This document shows positions 1 through 5,417 of a DNA stretch of 8,907 bases, in pieces. Made by a program: the position numbers and the translations under genes. Position 1 is the first letter of the stretch. Each line of letters opens with the position of its first letter. The stretch spans positions 1-8,907 of the forward strand of contig DAOWES010000137.1 of NCBI GenBank assembly GCA_030638385.1. The letters are read 5' to 3'. The notes below the pieces were generated by a model, which made no database searches, was not told the DNA's origin, and saw nothing but the letters and a program-made list of their open reading frames with translations. Source of the DNA: Candidatus Cloacimonadota bacterium. GTDB taxonomy: Bacteria > Cloacimonadota > Cloacimonadia > Cloacimonadales > TCS61.

Positions 1-1
1 A

Positions 2-1246
2 ATTCAGATTGTATTTGACGATACTCTTGAAAATTTTGAACACATAAAAAAGTTCAAAATAGCTTCTGCCTTGGTTATCGAAGGAAAATTTGAGATAACT
101 CCTGACGCAAAGCAACCTTTTGAAATAAAGGCGACTAACATAATTTTAGATGCAGACAGCGATGCTGATTATCCATTACAAAAAAAACGTCATACTTTCG
201 AGTATCTGAGAACAATTTCTCATTTACGCCCCAGATCAAACGCTTTCTCGGCAGTGTTTAGAGTACGCTCATTGGCCGCATATGCCATTCATAAATTCTT
301 CCAAGATAAAGGCTTTGTTTATACGCAAACTCCCATTATCACCGGAAGTGATTGCGAAGGCGCAGGTGAAATGTTTCACGTCTCCACCATTGGCTTTGAT
401 AATATTCCACGCACAGATGAAGGTGCTGTAGATTATAAAAAAGATTTCTTTGGAAAAGAGACTAACTTAACCGTTAGTGGTCAATTAGCAGCAGAAGCGT
501 ATGCTATGGCCTTCCGAAATGTATATACTTTTGGCCCTACATTCAGAGCAGAGAACAGCAATACAGCTCGTCATGCTGCCGAATTTTGGATGATTGAACC
601 AGAAATTGCTTTTGCCGATATCCATGATGATATGGATTTGGCAGAAGAGATGATGAAATTTATCATCCAATATATTTTGGAAAATGCTCCTGAGGAGATA
701 GACTTTTTCAACCGTTTTATAGACAAAGGCTTACTTGAAAGATTGAATCATGTACTCAATTCTGAATTTACTAGAATCACTTACACAGAAGCTGTGGAAA
801 TATTACAAAAAGCAGATAAAAAGTTTGAATACCCTATTGAATGGGGAATTGATCTTCAAACTGAACACGAGAGATATATCACCGAAGAGCACTTTAATAA
901 GCCGGTGTTTGTAACAGATTATCCAAAAGATATCAAAGCTTTCTATATGAGATTGAATGATGATGGAAAAACTGTAGCAGCGATGGATCTCTTGGTGCCC
1001 GGTGTTGGCGAAATAATAGGTGGAAGTCAGCGTGAAGAAAGATTGGATAAATTAGAAAAGCGCATTAAAGATATGGGCTTGAATAAAGATGATTATTGGT
1101 GGTATTTGGAATTAAGAAAATATGGTGGAACCAAACACGCCGGATATGGCCTTGGTTTTGAACGAGCCATCATGTATCTTACCGGTATGCAAAATATCAG
1201 AGACGTGATCTCGTTTCCAAGAACTGCGAAATCTGCAGATTTTTAA
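2..1246 (+). CDS. asnS: Asparaginyl-tRNA synthetase, 5'-truncated by the window edge
   Basis: Class IIb synthetase that charges tRNA-Asn with asparagine in the cytosol. The open frame continues to the window edge, so the start codon lies outside; 414 residues are visible, against about 430-470 for full-length bacterial AsnRS. The first ~50 residues match the end of the N-terminal OB-fold anticodon-binding domain (VIEGKFEITPDAKQPFEI). The catalytic domain follows: the DCEGAGEMF segment, class II motif 2 (FRAENSNTARHAAEFWMIEP) and motif 3 (GLGFERAIMYLTG), ending in the typical IRDVISFPRTAKSADF tail. The DCEGAGEMF stretch and this C-terminus favour AsnRS over AspRS. A TTG at 71 opens a shorter frame but is internal to the gene, because the OB-fold strand continues in frame upstream of it. 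The gene converges with the small minus-strand ORF at 1197-1523, which overlaps its last 50 bases. Confidence 0.96.
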   Translation: MQIVFDDTLENFEHIKKFKIASALVIEGKFEITPDAKQPFEIKATNIILDADSDADYPLQKKRHTFEYLRTISHLRPRSNAFSAVFRVRSLAAYAIHKFFQDKGFVYTQTPIITGSDCEGAGEMFHVSTIGFDNIPRTDEGAVDYKKDFFGKETNLTVSGQLAAEAYAMAFRNVYTFGPTFRAENSNTARHAAEFWMIEPEIAFADIHDDMDLAEEMMKFIIQYILENAPEEIDFFNRFIDKGLLERLNHVLNSEFTRITYTEAVEILQKADKKFEYPIEWGIDLQTEHERYITEEHFNKPVFVTDYPKDIKAFYMRLNDDGKTVAAMDLLVPGVGEIIGGSQREERLDKLEKRIKDMGLNKDDYWWYLELRKYGGTKHAGYGLGFERAIMYLTGMQNIRDVISFPRTAKSADF

Positions 1247-1523
1247 TAATATCGGGGTACTGAAAAGTACCCCTTTTTTTTTCATCACTAATAAAAAGTA
1301 CAGGATTATTTTGACCATCATACTCAATAAGCCCGCCATAATTAACATCTGTTTCCTCTCGCCAGCGCACTATGTCACTATAGTGTCCGATATATCCACC
1401 ATCCTTAAATGACTTAGTTATAAGGTGGCCCTCACTTATTTTGTAATAATCATACAAAGGAGTATTTGCACTAAGGGGAGCCAAAAAAAATATAACTATT
1501 ATCAGTATAATCCATTTATTCAT
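1197..1523 (-). CDS. Small exported protein of unknown function, probably 3'-truncated
   Basis: 108 residues from ATG at 1523. The start overlaps the stop of the upstream gene as ATGA, and a strong Shine-Dalgarno (GAGGTGA) lies just before it, so translation is probably coupled. Residues 1-19 form a signal peptide (MNKWIILIIVIFFLAPLSA), followed by an aromatic-rich mature part containing GGYIGHYSDIVRWREE and GGLIEYDG. I do not recognise the family. The last ~28 residues, from EKKRGTF onward, are encoded by the asnS terminator hairpin and by the antisense of asnS, which is unlikely to be original protein sequence. The true gene probably ended, or was cut, near position 1283. It could be a decaying remnant, although the start signals are intact. 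Confidence 0.6.
   Translation of the reverse strand: MNKWIILIIVIFFLAPLSANTPLYDYYKISEGHLITKSFKDGGYIGHYSDIVRWREETDVNYGGLIEYDGQNNPVLFISDEKKRGTFQYPDIIKNLQISQFLETRSRL
1254..1282 (+). terminator. Rho-independent terminator of asnS
   Basis: A perfect 7-bp stem GGGGTAC / GTACCCC with a 6-base loop TGAAAA is followed by nine T residues, starting 7 bases after the asnS stop. Read leftward, the same hairpin is not followed by a T run (GATATTATT comes next), so it should stop asnS transcripts much better than transcripts of the minus-strand operon. Confidence 0.93.
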
Positions 1524-2509
1524 TTTGTCACCTCTTCTTTAAATTGAATAACTGACATCTCCAGATGAGTTCTTAATGTCTTGTATGGGAGAGACTTACC
1601 ATCCTCAATGAAAAGTAGATTTTCAATTTTTACTGATAGTGACTCTTTACGACGAGCAAGAAAGATATTGTCAAAAGCATATTTCTTTTTTTGGACATAA
1701 TTGCTTGCATCTATTTCATATGCAACATTTGCATTAAGAAAAGCGAGTACCGGTGTAGAATTTTTGATAAAAGTAAATCTTTGAGATATTGGATAACTAT
1801 AGTTAATTCTTACCAAGTATTGTTTCCCTTCTTCTAATTTCCACTGTGACATAAGACCTCCGCCGGAAGCGTAAATAGTCTTATCTGGGAAGTTAGAACC
1901 AATAGGGTCTAATATTTCTAATTTTGCACAAAAAGAGAATGAGGATTTGTTGGGTACAGTAAAAACCTCAGATTCCAGGACTTTCACTTTCGCCCATATT
2001 GTAGGTGTCGTATAATAGAATAAATCAATTTCAGGATACTTACCAACTAACGACTCTTTAATTATAGAATTGATTCGGTTTACGCTAGGAACTCTGTTGC
2101 CAGAACGATTATTGATTTGTTCATTTGTATACATTGATTTTTCATTGATGTTTTCAGATGAAAAATAACTTTTCCTGAGGATATCCCTATCATAATTGAG
2201 AGCTAAATATTCACAATAATACTCCGGGATACTATTCATTGCAAGCCAACTGAGATAAAAATAGCGCTTTCTTTGTGTTTCAGGCATATTAGAAATATAT
2301 TTCTTAATATCATTATTTGTTCCTTTTCTTGTCTTTTCTACTGCATCATAATAAAACTCGAACAATTCATCCAGTTCCTTCGGATAATCTTCCGGTAATT
2401 CGAAATAGATCAACTTTTGGGGCATATATTTCTCTCGGTCAACTTCTTCGGCTTGTATGATACTAAATATTGTTAATAATAAAAGTAACATTAATAAAAT
2501 CTTTTTCAC
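1520..2509 (-). CDS. Secreted protein A of unknown function, paralogue of the protein at 3060-4082
   Basis: 329 residues from GTG at 2509, with GAGGAG positioned 6 bases upstream. Residues 1-20 are a clear signal peptide (MKKILLMLLLLLTIFSIIQA) with likely cleavage before EEVDREKY, so the product is exported to the periplasm or beyond. Residues 21-57 are almost identical to the paralogue. After that the two align only in patches: LSWLAMNSIPEYY (about 86-98), TIWAKVKVLES (about 170-180), AKLEILDPIGSNF and EEGKQYLVRINY (to about 237). The segment at about 169-240 reads as alternating beta strands with an OB-fold/NTR-like spacing; this is weak pattern evidence, not a domain call. The protein then continues into a charged C-terminus. 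It sits 21 bases after the protease stop and in the same frame, and overlaps the next gene by ATGA. No catalytic motif is visible. Function unknown. Confidence 0.85.
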   Translation of the reverse strand: MKKILLMLLLLLTIFSIIQAEEVDREKYMPQKLIYFELPEDYPKELDELFEFYYDAVEKTRKGTNNDIKKYISNMPETQRKRYFYLSWLAMNSIPEYYCEYLALNYDRDILRKSYFSSENINEKSMYTNEQINNRSGNRVPSVNRINSIIKESLVGKYPEIDLFYYTTPTIWAKVKVLESEVFTVPNKSSFSFCAKLEILDPIGSNFPDKTIYASGGGLMSQWKLEEGKQYLVRINYSYPISQRFTFIKNSTPVLAFLNANVAYEIDASNYVQKKKYAFDNIFLARRKESLSVKIENLLFIEDGKSLPYKTLRTHLEMSVIQFKEEVTK

Positions 2510-2545
2510 TTTTTTCTCCTCATTTATACGCTAAGCTAAAATATC
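2341..2545 (-). repeat. 205-bp direct repeat, copy 1 (protease tail plus start of gene A)
   Basis: This block aligns without gaps to 3914-4118, with 6 mismatches counted by eye (about 97 percent identity). Read on the minus strand it contains GATATTTTAGCTTAG (the last four codons and stop of the protease gene), the 21-base spacer with GAGGAG, and the first ~56 codons of gene A. Similarity falls off abruptly at both ends. Confidence 0.95.
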
Positions 2546-3091
2546 ATAGTTTGTCAATTCTGTAACCCAACTACTTTCACCAGAACCGTCAGCTTCATTC
2601 AGTACAGCTGTAACATCCGAGGATATGTGATTAACACCAAGCATGTGTAGTGTTTCATGTAAGCAAGCACGATACATATAAACAACATTATCAGATGTTG
2701 AAGAGGGCGAATCAGACGATACATCCCAAAAATATATTTCTAAAAATGAAGGCAAAGCATTAAATCTAGCCTGAGCTGCATCAATATCATATGCATCGTA
2801 AAGAACGAAATCGAGTTCTGAATCGGCCATAATTGCGGCAAGAGCTGAACCACTCGGATCTAAAGTTCCTTCACAGCCTCCAATTATTATGGAAGCATTT
2901 TCCTCCCAATAAGCAACATTATCACTCGCTCCCAGATAGCTACTGTCTAAAGGGAAGGGTGTCGTGGCACCAACTGTATCAGTATAATATTTTACTGTTG
3001 TGTCACTAAAAATCATTGCTGATGAAAATATCAATAAAACCATTATAAAATAAATATGTTTATTTATGATATTCCCCTTTAAGTGTATCAA
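2531..3091 (-). CDS. Small secreted metzincin metalloprotease, matrixin-like
   Basis: A predicted secreted zinc endopeptidase. Numbered from the TTG at 3091, the zinc site is H145-E146-T-L-H149-M-L-G152-V-N-H155, the metzincin signature HExxHxxGxxH with three His ligands and Glu as general base. HISSDVTAVL follows, which resembles the matrixin HSSDPxAVM Met-turn with Leu at the usual Met. A hydrophobic segment (about 12-29) looks like a signal peptide, cleaved near FS|DTT. There is no propeptide cysteine switch. The final residues SSWVTELTNYDILA match the start of the terminal helix of matrixins, which usually runs several residues further, so the C-terminus looks clipped. The start is uncertain: the TTG has no good Shine-Dalgarno, while AAAGGGGAA inside the overlap points to a start a little downstream where only ATC or ATA codons are in frame. 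The TTG-started frame overlaps the upstream gene by 32 bases. The substrate is unknown. Confidence 0.8.
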   Translation of the reverse strand: MIHLKGNIINKHIYFIMVLLIFSSAMIFSDTTVKYYTDTVGATTPFPLDSSYLGASDNVAYWEENASIIIGGCEGTLDPSGSALAAIMADSELDFVLYDAYDIDAAQARFNALPSFLEIYFWDVSSDSPSSTSDNVVYMYRACLHETLHMLGVNHISSDVTAVLNEADGSGESSWVTELTNYDILA

Positions 3092-4082
3092 TCAGAGATT
3101 CTGTATGATACTTTATTTCATTATAGTCTCGATGGCCTCTTAACTTAGAAAGATGATTCAACGGATTATAGGCTTCACCAAAAGACGGTTTGAGAGCTAT
3201 TTCAGTGACTATATCATTAGTTACCTCATAAACCCTAGATATTTGACTCGTAAACCTCATCTGTGGGTCATTATCTAAGTATCTTAGGGGTGATAATTCC
3301 TTTTCTGGATTTGGCTTGATGATATACCTCATATTAATTAGATATTCTTGCCCAGGTTTCATCAGATAATTGTTTCCAAACATAACAATTGCAATAGTTA
3401 CCTCGTCTTTTCTGAATTTATCCCCAAAAGAATCTAATATTTTGCACTTTGCGTGCATCACAGGGGAAGCTATTGGATGATCTATTTCAATTGTTTCAGT
3501 TGCGATTATCTGCACTTTTGCCCATATTGGATACATGCTGATGTTTAAAAAGGGTTCTATCAGTTCGTTTTTTTCAACAATGGATTTATTGATACTAAGA
3601 TTTATAGAAAGGAGATCAGGCATCATGTTTTGCTTTCCAATTCTATCTTCTGATTTAGCAATATTGATTTGCTGTTCAGGATAAATTGAAAACCTATATA
3701 AATCTTGCCATGTAAATAATTTCGTGACAATGGCTCTTTCTGGTCTATTGTTAATATTTATATATTCAGAATAATATTCTGGTATTGAGTTATGTGAAAG
3801 CCAAATTAAATAAGCTAATCTATATTGTTTTTCTATTTTAATGGTCTCTATGTAGCTCTTTAGTTTCTCTCTTGATTCTCGATAGGTACATCCCCACGTA
3901 TCCATGATTTTAACTGTATCATAATAAAACTCGAACAATTCATCCAGTTCCTTCGGATAATCTTCCGGTAATTCTGAATAGATCAACTTCTGTGGCATAT
4001 ATTTCTCTCGGTCAACTTCTTCGGCTTGTATTATACTAAATATTGTTAATAATAAAAGTAACATTAATAAAATCTTTTTCAC
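3060..4082 (-). CDS. Secreted protein B of unknown function, paralogue of the protein at 1520-2509
   Basis: 340 residues from GTG at 4082, with GAGGAG 6 bases upstream. The signal peptide (residues 1-20) is identical to that of protein A, and residues 21-57 differ at only about two positions. The body then diverges sharply but keeps landmarks: LIWLSHNSIPEYYSEY (about 92-107), YPIWAKVQII (184-193), AKCKILDSFGDKF (211-223) and KPGQEYLINMRY (242-253). The stretch at 184-253 looks like a small beta-barrel pattern, possibly OB-fold/NTR-like; I hold this as a hypothesis. There are no catalytic motifs. It follows the lipoprotein gene by 105 bases and overlaps the protease frame downstream, so the three are probably co-transcribed. 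The duplicated flank and N-terminus indicate recombination with gene A. Confidence 0.85.
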   Translation of the reverse strand: MKKILLMLLLLLTIFSIIQAEEVDREKYMPQKLIYSELPEDYPKELDELFEFYYDTVKIMDTWGCTYRESREKLKSYIETIKIEKQYRLAYLIWLSHNSIPEYYSEYININNRPERAIVTKLFTWQDLYRFSIYPEQQINIAKSEDRIGKQNMMPDLLSINLSINKSIVEKNELIEPFLNISMYPIWAKVQIIATETIEIDHPIASPVMHAKCKILDSFGDKFRKDEVTIAIVMFGNNYLMKPGQEYLINMRYIIKPNPEKELSPLRYLDNDPQMRFTSQISRVYEVTNDIVTEIALKPSFGEAYNPLNHLSKLRGHRDYNEIKYHTESLIDTLKGEYHK

Positions 4083-4118
4083 TTTTTTCTCCTCATTTAT
4101 ACGCTAAGCTAAAATATC
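3914..4118 (-). repeat. 205-bp direct repeat, copy 2 (orphan tail plus start of gene B)
   Basis: This is the second copy of the block at 2341-2545. Here the leading GATATTTTAGCTTAG is not the end of any gene: reading backwards in frame, another stop (TAG) comes only a few codons upstream. This orphan tail suggests the copy was seeded from the protease/gene A junction. Confidence 0.95.
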
Positions 4119-4187
4119 TCTATTTTGCTAAGGTATTTTTTTGTTTGTGATTTACATTACATATTTAAATTCCGGGTAATCAAGAGT

Positions 4188-4925
4188 TCATTTTTTGGTT
4201 TCCTTATCTGTATAATTTGAACTTTCTTCCCAGCTTCCCATCCTTGGCTCAAAAATCATAAAAGATTTGATGAATCTTTCGGGTTGCATTGTTAAAACTT
4301 GATTTGATTTAATCGGCACCTGATAATAAACTATAGGCACATAATATTTCTCTGCTATAAATAGCTCAGTTAAAAAATTACCTGCTGGTAGTTTTGTGAT
4401 GACGGCACATCCAGTAGTGTCTGACATTGCAACATATGTCTCTTCGACATGTACAAATCCAGTTAATCTCTTTCCTTCAATTAATGGAAATTTCACTCTC
4501 AAATCCCCAAAACTTAATGGGGATATTAACTCAGTATATCGACTTATATTTATCCATCTTTTAATTAAATGATTCCTCCTTTCAAAGCTTTCGGAAATAT
4601 TCCCTATTAGAGCTAATAAGTTACTTTTTATTTCCAAATTCTCTATTCCTACTAAAATTTCCTCTTTGTAGGTAAAGTTCAGCGTGTAAATACCGGGCTT
4701 AATGTTTTCAATATAATAAACCCCCTCTTTATCAGGATAAGTAATGTACTTTGTGCCCTCTAATGAAATCTCAAGTTCTGAAAAATCTGAAGTGATCTTA
4801 TTTACATTTTTTAGATCTAGTCTTCCATAGAATGCACCGTAATGTAAGTATGATTTATGAGATAACATTGAGCAACTAATAAGACAACTCATTAATATGA
4901 GGGCTATTAGCATTATTAATTTCAT
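4188..4925 (-). CDS. Predicted lipoprotein with two carboxypeptidase-regulatory-like modules
   Basis: 245 residues from ATG at 4925, with AAGGAG upstream. The N-terminus is a lipoprotein signal: a basic/hydrophobic segment ending in LISC at Cys18 (a good lipobox; LMSC at Cys14 is a weaker alternative). Ser follows the Cys, which in enterobacteria would favour the outer membrane. Two stretches have the pattern of carboxypeptidase-regulatory-like or transthyretin-like beta modules: about 35-95 (YYIENIKPGIYTLNF) and about 145-210 (CAVITKLPAGNFLTELFIA), each with the D..G.y.i..lpaG.Y turn. Such modules are usually binding or structural parts of surface proteins. It is the first gene of the minus-strand accessory operon and could anchor or present the exported products encoded downstream, which is inference. 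The C-terminus is charged and probably disordered. Confidence 0.75.
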   Translation of the reverse strand: MKLIMLIALILMSCLISCSMLSHKSYLHYGAFYGRLDLKNVNKITSDFSELEISLEGTKYITYPDKEGVYYIENIKPGIYTLNFTYKEEILVGIENLEIKSNLLALIGNISESFERRNHLIKRWINISRYTELISPLSFGDLRVKFPLIEGKRLTGFVHVEETYVAMSDTTGCAVITKLPAGNFLTELFIAEKYYVPIVYYQVPIKSNQVLTMQPERFIKSFMIFEPRMGSWEESSNYTDKETKK

Positions 4926-5026
4926 CCTTCTTCTCCTTTAATTTAAGTTTAGATTTTTAGTGCGGGGTATCAGATTTGGCACATTACCACCTGAATTTAC
5001 AGCATTTTTTCTCTTTTTACTTATTC

Positions 5027-5041
5027 TTATGGTTCGTTCAT
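5027..5041 (-). other. Four-codon ORF (MNEP) behind a near-perfect Shine-Dalgarno
   Basis: GAGGAGGT at 5053-5046 is followed after 4 bases by ATG AAC GAA CCA TAA. This is a better ribosome-binding site than that of any gene in the neighbouring operon, yet it opens only four codons. It lies about 100 bases upstream of the lipoprotein start on the same strand. It could be a leader peptide, the remnant of a lost gene start, or chance in a purine-rich stretch. Confidence 0.35.
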
Positions 5042-5350
5042 TGTTACCTCCTCAAAATTTATCTTTCACCTCTCCCCCTTATATACATCCCCAAAAAGTG
5101 GAACTTGTGACGATACCACTCGATTTTTTTTATTCCCCTGATAATATTATCGTCAACGGCTTATTAAATTATCTCGTATTTAGATATAAAGAAAGCAATT
5201 ACGCAGCCATTGCGTATTCATTCTGATTTGTGCTTTTTTTCCCTCTGCATTCTTTTAATCTTGTTATAACTTATTGGTGGCTAACATAAGATTCTACGTA
5301 ACCCAAATCGGATAATAAACTCAATAGATCTCATAGATACATTGCCAAAC

Positions 5351-5393
5351 AAAAAAAAAGGACAAGGCAAAATGAATTCGACCCAGTCCTTTT
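5351..5393 (-). terminator. Rho-independent terminator of the cob cluster
   Basis: Read on the minus strand, AAAAGGAC (5393-5386) pairs with GTCCTTTT (5363-5356), giving an 8-bp stem with a 22-base loop, followed by further T residues to 5351. It begins 25 bases after the cobT stop. The plus strand has the mirror arrangement with a weaker T tail, so it may act in both directions. Confidence 0.75.
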
Positions 5394-5417
5394 ATTTAAA
5401 ATAATTACATCAAACGC

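Larger units (their letters stand above)
4926..5417 (-). other. 491-bp intergenic region with no convincing gene; upstream region of the exported-protein operon
   Basis: The region separates the start of the lipoprotein gene from the stop of cobT. The minus strand must hold the promoter of the exported-protein operon. The best candidate I see is TTGACG at 5156-5151, followed 17 bases later by a poor -10 (ATAAAA), overlapping a perfect 12-bp palindrome GATAATATTATC (5140-5151). A plus-strand frame at 4960-5226 has a GTG start, no Shine-Dalgarno and low-complexity hydrophobic content, and I do not accept it. The cobT end of the gap carries the terminator at 5351-5393. Confidence 0.6.

Noticed and set aside
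485..670. Minus-strand frame inside asnS
   Set aside because: It lies opposite class II motif 2 of AsnRS, whose conservation explains the open frame.
2341..4118. Insertion sequence or transposon bounded by the 205-bp direct repeats
   Set aside because: No transposase is encoded between the copies, no terminal inverted repeats are seen, and the repeats are coding starts of paralogous genes.
4960..5226. Plus-strand 88-residue open frame in the intergenic region
   Set aside because: It has a GTG start without a Shine-Dalgarno and a low-complexity hydrophobic/proline composition with no recognisable family. It lies opposite the leader of the minus-strand operon.
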